DNA from: Cristatella mucedo
Taxonomy: Eukaryota > Bryozoa > Phylactolaemata > Cristatellidae
Direction of reading: 5' to 3'
Length of the DNA stretch: 64,000 nt
NCBI GenBank assembly: GCA_009760855.2
Contig: WPIO01000068.1
Location: forward strand, 60,001 to 124,000
The notes beneath the pieces are model-generated. The model did no database searches, was not told the origin of the DNA, and worked only from the letters and a program-made list of their open reading frames with translations. How positions within the stretch are numbered: the first letter of the stretch is position 1; each line of letters begins with the position of its first letter. The translations under genes and the position numbers were made by a program. This document shows positions 1-12,364 of this stretch, piece after piece.

Positions 1-330
1 GAATATTTATACTGAGCTTGAAGTTACAGATGATTGCGATCTAAATAGTGTAGCCAACCGACATCATACCACATAATAAATCGATGCTAGTGAATATAAG
101 AAGTGATTGACCTGGCCTAAGGTACTCGTAATAGCTGGAAAATAGTTCCATAAATTGTATACAAAGGTTTCCATAATCTAACACCGATGTCGGCCGAAAA
201 GTATAAATATCAAAATCTGGGGAAGTGCTTCCGCTACACTAAACCTAGCTGTTTAAAATTTTGTATCTCCAATAATCATTAAGGTAACTAACCCTTACTT
301 TTAAAGCCTGAATTAGATTCAGAGGTCCTT
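1..330. other. AT-rich spacer, nothing recognised
   Basis: No long open frame, repeat motif or splice-bounded exon was seen. It leads directly into the (AAT)n tail of the first LINE copy. Confidence 0.5.
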
Positions 331-1455
331 AATAATAATAATAATAATAATATCGCACTTGATAAAGCGCCCTCAGAGAACTTAATCTCTTTCTAGGCGC
401 TTTACATTTGCTGCAACGAGAAATGCAATTGAATAGTAAGTAAAATCATGCTTGAAAAACAAACAAAATGAATAATATAGTTAGGGGTGACATGCGCAGG
501 GTCAGCATGCAAATGTGGTTAGTGGCAGCATGCACAGTGTCAGCACGCATAAGCACAACAAGGACGAATCACGGGAAACCACTAAATGCTGTCCTAAATA
601 GGTGTGTTTTTAAGTTTCTTTTAAATGTGGTCAGGTCAGGGGATGTTCTGATGCAGGTCGGGAGGGAGTTCCAGGCTTTGGGAGCATACGAGCTAAATGC
701 ACGGTCTCCAAAGGATTCAAGGTTTGTACGAGGTATTTCTAGACTGTTGGATTCTGAAAAGCGAGTGGTACGATGCTTGGCCTGATGGGGTAGTATATCT
801 GAAAGATAGGCTGGAGCCATAGAATGAAGAGACCTAAAAGTGAGCGACAAAACCTTGAAGTCAATCCGTTGCTTCACTGGTAGCCAGTGCAGGTCGGCGA
901 GAAGTGGAGTAATGTGGCAACTGCGACGCTCACGAAAGACAAGCCTAGCTGCAGAGTTTTGCACCAGCTGCAATCGCCTGATCGCACATGCTGGTAGGCC
1001 AGTAAGCAGTGAGTTGCCGAAGTCGAGACAAGATGTCACGAATGCATGGACCAACTTGGACGTGGTATCCTTATCTAAACAAGCCCTAATTTTAGCAATG
1101 TTATGAAGCTGAAAATAGGCAGATTTGACTGTGGAGCTGATGTGGTCGTCTAACGAGAGGTCGCTTTGGAGTATGACACCTAGATTTCGAGCTGATTCAA
1201 CTGGAGATATGCTGGCCGAGCCAATTTTGAAAGTCAGCCTTTCCAATTTCTGAATCACACTAGGTTTGCCCATAACTAGTAAGTTAGTTTTATCATCGTT
1301 TAGTTTTAGAAAATTTGCTGCCATCCATGATCGGATGTCATTAATGCATGCAGCAAGTGAGTTGAGAGAATTTGAGGTGCTCGAAGGCTGGGAGGGATCA
1401 AAGCAAAGGTACAACTGAGTGTCATCCGCATAGAAGTGAAAGCCTAGATTGTGCT
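331..1455 (-). mobile_element. Family A L2-like LINE, 5'-truncated copy
   Basis: The 3' end is the (AAT)7 tract at 331-352, followed by the family A terminal hairpin read on the minus strand. The copy then carries the 3' UTR and the C-terminal part of the reverse transcriptase ORF. It stops abruptly at about 1455, where a plus-strand family B copy begins. A 5' truncation with an intact 3' end is the normal outcome of target-primed reverse transcription. The sequence matches the copies at 24687, 31846 and 59903 closely. Confidence 0.93.
569..1414 (-). pseudogene. Family A reverse transcriptase, C-terminal part (281 codons open)
   Basis: This is the longest uninterrupted C-terminal frame of family A in the window. 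It starts just after the catalytic YADD region: the residues LYLCFDPSQ immediately follow YADDTQ in other copies. It contains the thumb segment with FLKLNDDKT, then ARNLGV, then LHWLPVKQRI and KAWNSLPT, all typical of the L2/CR1 lineage C-terminus. It ends at the stop shared with other copies. The catalytic core and the endonuclease are absent, so the fragment cannot act by itself. The frame really continues upstream to about 1455; the listed start is only the first start-like codon. Confidence 0.88.
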
Positions 1456-3002
1456 GCTAACTATTGCTCATTTTCCCTTCTCCTTTTCTTGTCAAAGATT
1501 TTTGAATCAATTGTTGCTAAACAGCTGGTTGAACTTAATGCAAAGATGGAAATTGTACAAAGATTTGAGGTTTCTAGAGGCAACAGTCTACTGAAACTGC
1601 TCTCTTCAATGTTAGCAATGATATTCGACATGGCAACGACGACCGGTCAGTGCCCTCAGTCAGTGCCGTTAGTGCCTAGCTCTGTTAGAAAAGTCAGCAT
1701 TCTTTGTCACCATTGATCAACATATTCCACTTGAACTATTGAGAACAACAATTGGTCCAGCAGATGAGGCACTGGCGTGGTTGAAGTCGTATTTGTCTCA
1801 TCGTGTTCAATCCGTGTCTAGTCGGGTGAGGTCTCACACACCAGATGGGTCACCTGCAGAGTCCCTCAAGGATCTGTAATCGGTACGCAGCTGTTATCCA
1901 TCTATCATTGACCTCCAGGAAAAGTGATTAAGGTCCATGGAATAGGATAAACATATCACTTTCATGCTGATTATAATCAGCTGTATTCGTCATTCAAACC
2001 ATCAGAATCTGTGCAGCAGCTGAGAAATGTAATTCTTGCCTTGCTGACATTTGATCCTGGATCTCGCAAAACTTCTTGAAATTAAACGACGATAAAACGA
2101 AACTGCTGCTCATAGGACACCCTCAGCATGTGGCTGGATTAAAACGCTTTGCTCTTTTAATAGGTGAGACTGTTGTGCGACCATCATCATGTGCTCGAAC
2201 TTGAGGTGTCGTTTTCGACAGCCGCCTCAATTTTCCAAACTTCATTCAGAAGACTGCTTCTATAGCTAACTATCACGTCAATTCGCTTTTTAGGATTACC
2301 AGCCATTTTCAACAGCGGGTTGTAAAAACACCAACTAGCTCCTAAGTTCTATCTTGCCTTGATTATTGCTATTCCGTTTTGGCGGGGCTACCAAAGAAAT
2401 CAACTAGGCCGCTGCAGCTGACTATATATATATGGCTGCAAGGCTAGTCTTCAAGTCCCAGAGATTTGGAACAAGTCAACTTTGCTAAAAAAAACTAGGA
2501 TGGATGCCGGTTGAGCAACGCATACCGACCACAGTTCGCAGGCTCTCCCACAAGGCCCATTATGGCTTGGCTTCTTCATACCTAGCTGAACGTCGGCACT
2601 CATTTCAGCCTCTTTGCACTCTCAGGTCCTGTGTGGACGATAATTTAGCTGTTCCATTCCTCCTCTAAAGACCGTTGGTGACATTAGCTCTCGGTCTGTA
2701 GATCCTAGACTTTGGAACTCACTTCCACAATTATTATGGGAAGGCAACTACTCCTACTGCCGACTATGGCTCCAACTTTACAACGGTCCTGAGTGGTACT
2801 TGTATGCTACCTACTACCTCAACTGCTCTCCCGACTCTGCTATGCTTCCCACTTTCTTTTTATTGTGTTAGAATTATGTTGGCTATCGAATGCATACCAA
2901 AAGCCCCTCAGGCTTTGATATCGCTAGACCAAACTTCCATATATAACACCCATGTGATCTTCCTGGCTTTGTGGATTTAAATATGGAGATACATTACGTT
3001 AC
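1456..3002 (+). mobile_element. Family B L2-like LINE, 5'-truncated and decayed
   Basis: Reverse-transcriptase relics appear in order in shifting frames: a segment like FESIVAKQLVE, then QSTETAL, then a palm segment, then FLKLNDDKTKLLLIG, ending in the 3' UTR. The copy ends with the ATTAC-type tail at 2991-3002. Many stops and frameshifts are present. It is head-to-head with the family A copy at 331-1455. Family B differs from family A in amino acids and in tail unit. Confidence 0.85.
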
Positions 3003-3100
3003 AACTGTTGATATAAAAATGAGACGAGTTTAATTCAACGAATAAGAATAAACAGAATAAATGAACGAAAATTTAATATTTTTAAGATGCGCAGATCTTG

Positions 3101-3930
3101 TAATAATATTAATAATGTACTCGATACAGCGGCCACAGAGAAGTCAGTGCCTTAATATTCACTTTACATTCGCTGTTGATGGTAAAACGATTGAATGGTT
3201 AGATCATGCTAGATAACTTTAATAACACGGTTAAGGGTGTCATGCACAGTGTCAAAATTCAAGTCTGGCTAGTGGCAGCATGCACATTATCAGCACCCAT
3301 AAGCACAGGAAGGACGAATAACAGGGACCCACTAAATGCTGTGCTAAATAGGTGTGTTTTAAGTTACTTTTAAATGTGGTCAAGTCGGGGGACGTTCTGA
3401 AGCAAGTCGGGAGTGAGTTCCGGGCTTTGGGAGCATATGAACTCTATGCACGCTCTCCAAAGGCTTGAGGTTTGTACGAGGTATTGGTAAACTGTTGGAT
3501 TCCATAAAGCTGATGGCACAAAGCTTGGCCTAGTGATGTGTTGATCTGAGAGACAGGTTGGAGCCAAAGAATGAAGTGATCTAATAGTGATCGAAAAAAC
3601 CTTGAAGCTGATCCGTTGCTTGCCTGGTAGCCAGTGCAGGTCGGCGAGAAGTAGTGTCGCTTGGCAACTGCGAAGCTCACGACTGACAATCATTCCTGTA
3701 GAGTTCTGCATCAGTTGTAAGCTCATGACTGCACATTCTGGTAGGCTAGCAAGCAGTGAGTTACAGAAGTCAAGACGGAATGTCACAAATGTATGGACCA
3801 ACATAGACGTGGTATACTTTTCTAAATGAGCCAGAACTGTAGCAAGGTTATGTACCTACAAGTAGGCAGACTAGATTGTGAAACTGATTTGGTCATCTAA
3901 ATGTAGGTCACTTTTGAAAATGGCATCCCG
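3101..3930 (-). mobile_element. Family A LINE, 5'-truncated and diverged
   Basis: The 3' tail is a TAATAAT tract at about 3101-3117, followed by a degraded terminal hairpin and the RT C-terminal region. Frames at 3370-3804 retain pieces such as LLADLHWLPGKQRI. It is more diverged than the copy at 331-1455, so it is probably an older insertion. Confidence 0.85.
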
Positions 3931-4009
3931 ATGAGGGTGAAACTGCATGCAATTTAATTCATCACTGTATGCAACTCTGAAAGCCATAAATACTACGTGG
4001 TCGTCACCC

Positions 4010-4150
4010 TGGAAATTCTTGTATAGCTCACTTAAAGCCTGAGCGGCTTTCATTAGACATTCGTTAGCCGACAAACTTAATCTCGGTAACCAAACCTGGA
4101 ATTTATGTACTATAGTCGGCAGCAGGAGAGAATTTGTTGTTGGGAATCCT
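4010..4150 (-). mobile_element. Family B LINE 3'-region fragment
   Basis: The sequence around 4020-4075 (a TTGTATAGCTCAC segment followed by GCGGCTTTC) matches the 3' UTR shared by family B copies at 15855, 39753, 47601 and 54855. No tail is preserved. Confidence 0.6.
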
Positions 4151-4160
4151 TACAAATTTA

Positions 4161-4235
4161 GGTGCCGAGCTGGTTTGGTCCAGTGGTTAGGGTGCTCGCC
4201 CCGATCGAGGTACCACTGCATACTGCTGAAGCTTA
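4161..4235 (+). repeat. tRNA-like SINE head (possible)
   Basis: The stretch at 4171-4191 contains TGGTCCAGTGGTTAGG, a good match to the Pol III box A and D-arm of tRNA genes. The expected anticodon and T arms cannot be drawn, and box B is poor. It is more likely a truncated tRNA-derived SINE than a tRNA gene. It differs from the SINE family described elsewhere in this window. Confidence 0.35.
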
Positions 4236-4324
4236 TAAACTGGGTGCATGCATTGCAGAAAATCGACTCCGGATTAGTTTGAAAAAGTTACTCAAACCTA
4301 ACTAAAATTAAACTGAAATGCTAC

Positions 4325-5065
4325 TCGCGAAGGGCCAAGCCTGATAATGGACTCCGAGATTTTGCTAATTTAATAGGTGTAGTTGTAGTGTGACTTTACC
4401 CCTGATCTAGGATGTAATTGTCATCTTATAAATCTGTAATAATTTTGAAAGTTGTTACGAAGAATGCCTGAACATCTAGCCGTTACGTCAAATCCTTACC
4501 TAATATTATGCAATGCTTAGCATCCTCGCCTTGTAAGTGTTTAACCTTTTCTCGGGTTTAGTTTCAGTTACATTATTGGTATTCCAATTTCGCCGTGCAA
4601 GCGAAAAATATTGTAGGGTTCTGCAGCTGGTGATTAATTAGACTGCAATGCAAGGTAACAAGTTCCATAGTTCTGATCACGTTTTTCCTTTTCTGATCGG
4701 TCTTTGATAGTTTCCTTTTAATCGAATGACGTTGAATAAACTTTAACGACAACAGAAAAGACCCACAACCACGGCTTTCCGTCTTCTTGCTGAGCTAAAC
4801 TGCTGCATTGGCTTATGGTTCCTTGAGTCCTCTGATTGTCAACGATCATAGGTTTGCATTGATATTCCTCAGCATGAAGATCGCTATAAATAGAAGGAAT
4901 TTCACTGAAGGGTAGGTGTTAATATAATTCGAAATTAAAAGGCAATAATATACTAGCCGTTTATATAAGACGTTGTATAAAAGATTTAGATAGTGTATAC
5001 TTTCATGCTTCCTACTGCTGCACTTCCTCACCAGCGGCCCTAAGCTGCCAGTGCCAGGCAACAAA
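4325..5065 (+). mobile_element. Very old family B LINE relic
   Basis: Short islands follow the order of the family B C-terminus. One near 4360-4380 resembles the ALLIGD segment, and one near 4765-4805 resembles the segment translated elsewhere as THKAHHGLAPSYLAELLH. The copy is heavily decayed and lacks a clear tail. The call rests on order and spacing more than on identity. Confidence 0.45.
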
Positions 5066-6947
5066 GTATTTCAATTGTAATCATGACTAAGCTCTGTTTC
5101 TCAATTTTTCTTTTTTATATGTGGAGATTAAGTCTATTGACTTCCTAAGGCATACAGAAAGCCTACCAGGCAAAATTTTAGCAATAGAAAACTCTTTGAT
5201 CTACCAGTTCCCTATATTGTTGAGGGTTGGTGAATTAAATGAGCGGTATACATGCCATAGAATTTTCTGAATGACGGAAGAGCCCTTAAATTATTAGAAA
5301 TTTTAATTATCATTAGGAAAAACTTAATTTGAGCCAGTGGTGCTGGTTTCGGCGACAGCGTCATCAATTACAAGTGCACAGTTTCTTATTCCTGCACATT
5401 TAATACTGAAGCTGCAATGCTTAAAATATTGTGTTATCCTCAAGGGCGTTTAAATTCACTTGTTTAAATTTAGCAGACGTATTTAGATAAATAAAAATTG
5501 ATCATAATCACCCGATAACATTTTAATATTTTAACTTCAATTGCCTACTTTTCCAATTGTACTCAAAACAGTTTTAGCTTAGTTTAGTTTCAGTCACTAG
5601 CAATGCAAAAACAGTTTACTTTTAAACACGTTTTTCCTCTAGAGAATTTTTTTAGTTTAATTTAATTTGTAGTTCACGCTGTAAATTTCCAGTACAGTGG
5701 AAAAGCTACGTTTAAGTTTAGTCATACAGTACTTCCGGCGCTTTCTTTTTTCCATGTCTGATTAGCATGCCTTAGCAACTGCGATATTCTCCAGGAATGC
5801 ATTTGAACAACGATAGCACGGCAATAATAGGTTTCAACGATTTCAACTATTACGGTGGTTGCTAGCGACAGACAAATCTAACGCATAAGCAGGCCTTGGA
5901 ACTTTTTAACCCAGTCTTTAGAAAGAAAGTAAGCGTTCAGACGTGCATAGGCGCTTAGTCTCTTAAGAGCTACTGTCAAAGAGGTCATTTCAGATTTAAG
6001 CAGTTCATTGCTACATCGGTTTCTGTATATAACGTTCGCCAGGACTTAAAACTTTGGATTATATTATGCAAAGCACAAAACGCTAGTAGCACTTAGTTAC
6101 AGTAGGCGACAATTTGCAATTACGGCAGACACCTTAGGTTTATACAGCACTCTTCGCACCTTATGCCAGCTCATCGTTTCGGCTGCCGCTAAACAAAAGG
6201 GAATTTGTAAACGCTTCTTGTATTTCACTTAAAGAATGACTAGTTTTTGCCATGAGCTGTTGCTTAGTAGGGACTTCCATTCACAGACTATGGGACTTTG
6301 TAAAAATGAAATCTACATATTTCTGTAACTGAATTAGTCTTAACCAGTTGTGATGCTGAGATAGCATCAGTATTAGTCATGTGACTGCATTTTCTAGAAT
6401 TAAACCCGTATGCACATACTCCTGTCTGAATAGGTTAGGATGCAACATCATGGTATTATTTATTTAAGTCTTAATTCGGTATGATAGGAGAGCGATGCCG
6501 ACAAATGTCAAACTTTTTTTTGAGAGGAAGCTATTTCCCATAATTGCTTGATAGGGCAAAGGTAAAAAAAGAATTTGCTGGTTGCGTCGGCGTCTACTCA
6601 AGCCTTTGTGTCGACGCTTAATGGGTTAACTTCGTACATTGCATTCTTGAAACTTGGACGCTAATATGGGCGTCAATTTATGGCAATGTTCAGGAGAACC
6701 TAGTACTTTTTCTACTTACCGCTTCTGAAGATACCTAGAAACTACTGATGAATGCACTTACATCGTTTATCACTGGCATGTATGCTGCCTCTAGACTTCC
6801 AACCTTCAGTCGTCCCATAGAGTCTTTATTTAATCGTTCCTAACTTTCAATCATTTGATGATAATAAATTTGCTTAACTGTATTCTGAATTATTATTTTC
6901 AAATGGGCTGCTAAATCATGTTAACACTTTCTCACAATGACTTGCAG
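5066..6947. other. AT-rich spacer, probable intron
   Basis: No coding frame or repeat family is recognised in this stretch. It lies upstream of a candidate plus-strand exon. Confidence 0.4.
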
Positions 6948-7023
6948 GGACTGCTCAGATGACGTTTCAACGGAATGCCTTGATTGCTTCCTAAGAGGCA
7001 AACATGTTAACCATCGATGCAAG
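6948..7023 (+). CDS. Candidate host exon resembling the core of a UBR-box zinc finger
   Basis: The exon is bounded by a CTTGCAG acceptor and an AAG|GTACTT donor, entering in phase 2 and leaving in phase 0. The 25 complete codons include CLDCFLRGKHVNHRCK. This resembles the C-x2-C-F...H-x2-H core of the UBR box of UBR1/UBR2-type N-recognins, E3 ligases that bind basic N-degrons in the cytosol. The preceding split codon could supply the Arg of the usual RDC motif. However, one conserved Cys is replaced by Ser, and the spacing between the first two Cys is one residue short. The family assignment is an inference from a short motif and may be wrong. Confidence 0.33.
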
Positions 7024-7182
7024 GTACTTTGCATACAAGCGCAGTTGGGCGGCTTTGTTCAAAAGTCGCGCACAAGAAAGCATTCACAAACTTGATCGAG
7101 GCTTTTAACGTAAATTTAGGAAATATTTACTTATGGAGAAGTTTGCTTATGTGGTTTATCTGAAACACCCAACGGACTGCAG

Positions 7183-7224
7183 GAATGTTTAATTCACGCT
7201 AAAAGTGGAGAGTCTGATGCCGAA
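7183..7224 (+). CDS. Candidate 42-nt microexon following the UBR-like exon
   Basis: Clean splice signals bound it: CTGCAG before and GTAAGT after. It encodes 14 residues in phase 0-0, compatible with the end phase of 6948-7023. In a real UBR box the next residues would contain G-F-C-D-C-G-D. Here the corresponding positions read G-E-S-D-A-E, which would mean two zinc ligands replaced. Such a short exon can arise by chance, so this is tentative. Confidence 0.25.
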
Positions 7225-8029
7225 GTAAGTTGTCTTCATTTTAAAATTTCAGAATGTCTCCAGTTACAAAAATATAAATGAATCAACATATATATCTCTC
7301 TCAAAACACACGACTGTGTACACAAATTTTAGCTATTAATGCTGAAGGGCATGCTGTCAAAGCTGGTTAGTAAGAGAAATATCATCAGTCCTGATTGGAT
7401 TGATCCGGTGTTAGATATGGGCTTTCACACCAAGCATATGTAACCGTGCATTGTTCCTCGTGGCAAGAGCTCATACTGTCATCTCGGATACAATTAAATA
7501 CATGTGCAAAGAATGATTGCAATTTCAAAGTATTTATTACCCTACTATATATAGTCAGTGTGAGTTCATCCGACGCTTAGGAAAATAAAATCGCTTTTAA
7601 AATTTTTGCACAACCTGGCTGTGTCAGAATGCAAAGAAAGTCTTTTGGAAAAATTAGCATGATAATTGCTGCTATACAAATTTAGCTGCCTTATCTTCAA
7701 CAAGGAAAGCTTACACGTGAACGAAACAATAAACTTTGCTTTAAAGGTAAATATTTTGAAAATTCAGTAGACTTTTCTAATAAAATAATCCCACAGATTC
7801 TCTGCGATCATGCAATTTTTAACTTCTCTGCCTTTCTCAGATATTCACTGCTGAGTATATCGCATTATCCAAGATTCTAGAAGGACGTGATATTTTTAGA
7901 ATCTATAATGCAGACCCATGAACCAAAACAGCCTCTAAGTAATGAAATCCTACTGAAAACATATTATAGCCAGTTAAATTAATAGTCAGCTTCACACATA
8001 TTGTAGATGATATAGCAGTCTATTTTGTA
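7225..8029. other. Spacer, nothing firm
   Basis: AT-rich. A 33-nt stretch at about 7332-7364 has an acceptor and a weak donor, but it is too short to claim as an exon. Confidence 0.35.
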
Positions 8030-8185
8030 TAGCGACAGACGAGCCCTTACGGATATAGCCACTGCTCGCAGAGGTGATGAAGGATTGCTGACCACAGTAT
8101 TCGAACCCGCACCTTGGGACTGAGGTCGTTGAAAAGCACACATTTTACCTAGTTTGTCATCACGGCTAATGTAAAGACACATGCA
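8030..8185 (-). repeat. tRNA-derived SINE copy
   Basis: On the minus strand it carries GGGTTCGAATAC, a near-perfect Pol III box B. Upstream is the shared segment ending in CTAGGTAAAATG, and downstream the conserved CTGCGAGCAGTGG core. At least five other copies in the window share this layout. It abuts a CA-rich microsatellite at its 5' side. Confidence 0.75.
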
Positions 8186-8252
8186 AACACACACACAAAC
8201 AAACACACACAGACAAACGCACATACATACACACATACGCAAATACATGCAC
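8183..8252. repeat. (CA)n-rich microsatellite
   Basis: Imperfect CACA and CATA repeats. The reading frames of low-complexity Cys, Val or His-Thr across it are artefacts of the repeat. Confidence 0.8.
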
Positions 8253-10047
8253 AGATTCACGGTTGGTGCACAAAGTTTCTGCTGGCCAGATAATGAAGCC
8301 TGCCAGGCGGACCTTGATAATACTAAGCACGGGGAACGTACGGAATTTCGGTGGCTGTGCATCAGGGATGCCATTTCCGGGTAAGAAGACATTTAGTCAA
8401 TATTCCTAACTCAGTTAGTTGCTGGTTGCCTCTCGGCCACGACTGGGCAAGATTTCATCGGCAATGTTACAGAGGATTGTAGGATTAATGAGCATCCAGA
8501 AAAAACAGAAGTTAGACATGAGAGAGCTTTTCATTTTAATCAAAAGCTTTCTTTTTAACAAAAAAATAAACGCTAAACTGGTAATTACTAATTAAACTGT
8601 TGATTAAAACTAAAAAGTTTCAAATTTCTCCATGCGTTTTTTAGTTATTCTTAGTATTACATTTTAGTAATTAATTAACAAGAAAATGATACAAACAAAT
8701 GAATTTATTAAAAAAACATCCTTAAAGATTTTAGGGGAAAATATTGTAGGTAGTTTACCCAAATACTGGAATTGGAAAGTTATATCCAGTGTGTCCCATA
8801 GCTAAACATATTCATTTGATTAGCAAAATGAAACATTCTAAAGAAATTGCATTTTGACGCAAGTTAAGCTCACTTGAGAAGCGAATTAAATTCATCCATG
8901 CCACAATCAAGACTGCAGATCTCTCCTGCGAAATAGCAAAATCTCGCCATCTGTTGTACGGATGAATTATTTACTGCTGTATTTTTCACTGCCATTTATA
9001 TTGTTTTTTATTAACTGATTTTAAACTGACTTATTCGTAATCAATATCAGCTAACAGAACTGTATGTTTTCGCTTTCATTATAATATAGGATCTCACTGA
9101 TCGTCATATGGTTTCGGTGATTCGTAATAGAATAGCACGCCTAATAATTTGAACCCCCAAAAGTAAAGGCCATCAAGAAGGCGCCTGATGAAAGTACCAA
9201 TTGACAGGAAGACAGACAGACAAGTGCCTCAATAAATATTATTATTAAGCATAATTTACCCCCATTCTATGAGTTTAATTTTAACTGCTAGCTTTGCTTA
9301 CACTGTTATTAGCTCTGAATGAAAACATGCTTGATTCATAATTTTAAAATAATCAATTTTTGACCCATAAATGCGATGTGAGCTTGTACCGGTTTTTGAA
9401 AAGTTTTTTTATCGCATGTTTACTCTTTTTTTTACTGGTCAGCAAATACATTAGGTTTTAGAAATCCAGAGCACATTAGGTAAAACTACCATGACATGTT
9501 ATACACAATCTTGGAACATTGACTCTTTAGTGGAGAGTTTCATCTTAAAATTTGGAGATAGGGCGTATAAATAGCCGTCTAGCATGGGAGTACAACTACT
9601 TTTGTCCAATCAAATGAAGCTAGGAATATTTTGGAACGACTATGTCTAACATGCGTGATTTATTTTACAAAGACTCCTACATTTTAATTCATCTTTTGAA
9701 TTCCAAGTCTCGAGGATTTCAGTGGTTTTGGTGGCGGTGGACTTAATCTTCAGAACATGATAATTTACAAAATATTTAACAATTCTAGCTAAAATACCCA
9801 CAGTTGATTGAATGCATTAAACGAGTTAATACTAAGCATGTGTGAAGTGACAAATAAACGTTTTTGCACCTAAACAAGAGAGGTTTACTTATCAATCTTA
9901 TACAATAAATTCATTATTGGCAATATATTGTGATTATACAACGTATTTGTTTCCGGTTTAGTATGCAATTTTATTTAAATCAGGCTTATTCCTGAGGTGT
10001 TTTGTTGTCTCATTTTATTGACTGTTTCTTTTTGGCAAACTTGACAG
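8253..10047. other. AT-rich spacer, probable intron
   Basis: No recognised gene or repeat family. A segment near 9220-9245 ending in AATATTATTATTAAGC vaguely recalls a LINE tail but has no associated hairpin. Confidence 0.35.
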
Positions 10048-10297
10048 ATTTTGATATTTCCTTAAGATCTGTGAGATTGAATCAAAGATTTCAAGAAACA
10101 GTAATCTGCATCCATAAAGTGCATAGACAGAAGTTAACTTATCCAAAAGTGTTACCGAGGTTTAGGGAGTTATGCCCCAACATCTATATGATTTGTCTCC
10201 CTCATATCTCATTCATTGGTCTTTCACAAATACTAACGAAGCGATCAGCGTTAAAATTGGCACAAACAGCTAGGGTAGAACAAGATATTATTCGATG
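10048..10297 (+). CDS. Candidate host exon, unknown product
   Basis: An acceptor TTGACAG precedes about 83 open codons, with a GTAAGC donor inside the frame after 10297. The peptide is basic and has no motif I can name; CIHKVHRQKL lies near its start and ALKLAQTARVEQ near its end. It lies downstream of the UBR-like exon, where N-recognins have a ClpS-like domain, but I see no convincing ClpS signature. It enters and leaves in phase 1, so it cannot directly join the exon at 7183-7224 or the one at 12988. Confidence 0.3.
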
Positions 10298-11079
10298 TAA
10301 GCATAGCTGTTTTGCTGATCTTTTAATGACCTGCAAAAGCCTTAACAACGTCTTTCACTTTTATTTAAAGCTATACGTTGCTGTGTTTTAAAATCAACAT
10401 ATTGAATACTAGTATGTTTAACGAGATCTCAACCCCAACAAATATGCAAAACACTTGGCTCTGAAACACAAAATTCTAAAAAGAAAAAATAAATGTATTC
10501 TACCCCTCAACTTAAAGGGTCACCAAGCTTAGATTCATGTGATGTGCTGCTGTTCCTTCTAATGCATGATGTGAACAAGAGAAAGTAGCTTCTAAGAGGC
10601 AGAGGACCCCCGGCCCATATTCAAAATTTCACTTGATCCGCAGGGTTGTCAATAAGTTGTCAGAATAGATGTGGCAAACCTTATCACTGTTGGACACACG
10701 CTGGGAAGACAACTGAAGCTGTTAATATAAATTTTCTAACTCGAAGTATGCCGAAACTTGGTTTAGCCTAATAAATTTAAAGCAAGTACCGAGGACCCTG
10801 CATTTCAAATTTTACCTTGACCGGAACACTGTTAGCCTACTAGTGACGTTTACAGAACACATGAATTAAAACGATGACATTGACTTAGCATCGTAAGCAC
10901 AGCGAGTTTTTGATCACAAAATCTCGACATATTAAGATCGAATTCTAACATAAGAAGGCAGGAATGATTTATAAGTACAGTAAAGCAGCCATTTAAATTT
11001 TCAAATTGACCAGGATCCCTATTATAGGCGATGACATGAGCAAGTTACCGATGGCTGGTATTGGTCTCATTCATTTGGG
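10298..11079. other. Spacer, nothing recognised
   Basis: AT-rich, with no splice-bounded open frame and no repeat similarity noted. Confidence 0.35.
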
Positions 11080-11218
11080 CTTGCAACTGAAAGCACTAAG
11101 CTATCTCAACCATTAGATCATGCTTCCTTTACAGGAAATGTGAAGCATATAGAAAGAGATTTTTCTGAGGGCACTATATTAAGTGCCCTATGAATATTAT
11201 TACTAAAACAGAGCTATA
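11080..11218 (+). mobile_element. Family A LINE, short 3' end only
   Basis: The terminal 3' UTR and hairpin are recognisable: GAAATGTGAAGC, then AGAAAGAGAT, then GAGGGCAC. A short ATTATTACT tail follows. This is a severely 5'-truncated, old copy of about 140 bp. Confidence 0.7.
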
Positions 11219-12364
11219 CAACGTTATACTTCGCACAGACAATTCAATAAATAAATAAATAAAATATTTTAGGAATAGGTCGACCTTTCAAGACATATAT
11301 ATATAGCATCACCAGAACGCTAGGATCAGGCATGCCGCCCCAATTAAACCGGCTAGAACACGACGTTTGACTGGTGTTCACTGATTTAAATCTCAAAACT
11401 ATAAACGGCATAAATTATAACTTGAAATCGCTTCAATTTCCCTCAAATATGATAAAGTCAAAATATGCCGACTGATTCCCAGTGAATGACGTGCTTGTTC
11501 AATTTAATTCACTAGCTGGTACCATGGTCACCGACAGCAGCTTATCTCAACTTTAATGGCTGCTACTGAAACAGGATCAGCAGTCTCAAGACGTAGTACA
11601 TTCTGTGATCATTGACTCTGTAGCTACAGCTGCCCTGGCGTCTATAAATTAGTAATGTATTATGCCTAAAAATATTTTAGTTGTCTGAAAATGGTCACTT
11701 ACGGTTTGTAAGCTAATGTAAACATAATGAGATATTCATATTTCTGGCAAGTTAATATGGGGGTTGGGCCTTGGATAGCCGTTTGTCACAGATTGCTATG
11801 AGCTGCAAGGAAGGGGCTACTCCAGGTGCAATCTAGTTTAAGCTTTTTGATTGTTATAACTACTATTTGTACAGTTTACCTCAAGGGTCGTTTCCTTATT
11901 TCGAAAATTATGTTTTTTTTATAATTTCAACTATTATCATAGTTCCGCTTGTTTGGTTAGGGCTGAGTACCTTTTATTAGCAACGTTCTCCAGTAGACGT
12001 CACTCATTTGACGTCAAGATCTAAAGAAATTGTATTTTCCAGTTCTTTGTACTACTTTCGGTGGAAATAGGTCTTGCAAATTAATTGTATTTACCTTTTC
12101 CGTCAGGTCCCCTCACCCGTCAATTACTGCAAGCGTTTGCACATATAACTTGACGGTTTTTTACTTAGGTAAACTTTAAAAAACTTCAAGTTTGTTGTGC
12201 TCGTCATTTACCATGACGTATTGTAATGCTTATCATCAATAGGAAGATATGCAACATTTTTTGAAGAAGCTAGACCCTAATTGAATTCTACATCAATATT
12301 TCTTTATTAGGTTTAATTCACAGCAGGAGTATTGCTGCTGATTATTATTTACGCTTGTAAGTAC
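11219..12364. other. Spacer, nothing recognised
   Basis: AT-rich. No open frame with splice signals was found. Confidence 0.35.

Noticed and set aside
4161-4235. A functional tRNA gene
   Set aside because: Only a box A-like stretch is good. Acceptor, anticodon and T arms cannot be paired, so it is kept as a possible SINE head.
7979-8392. 137-codon minus-strand Cys/Val-rich frame
   Set aside because: It runs through a CA microsatellite and a SINE copy; the composition is dictated by the repeat.
9215-9245. Another family A tail
   Set aside because: The TTATTATT tract is present but no terminal hairpin or 3' UTR precedes it on either strand.
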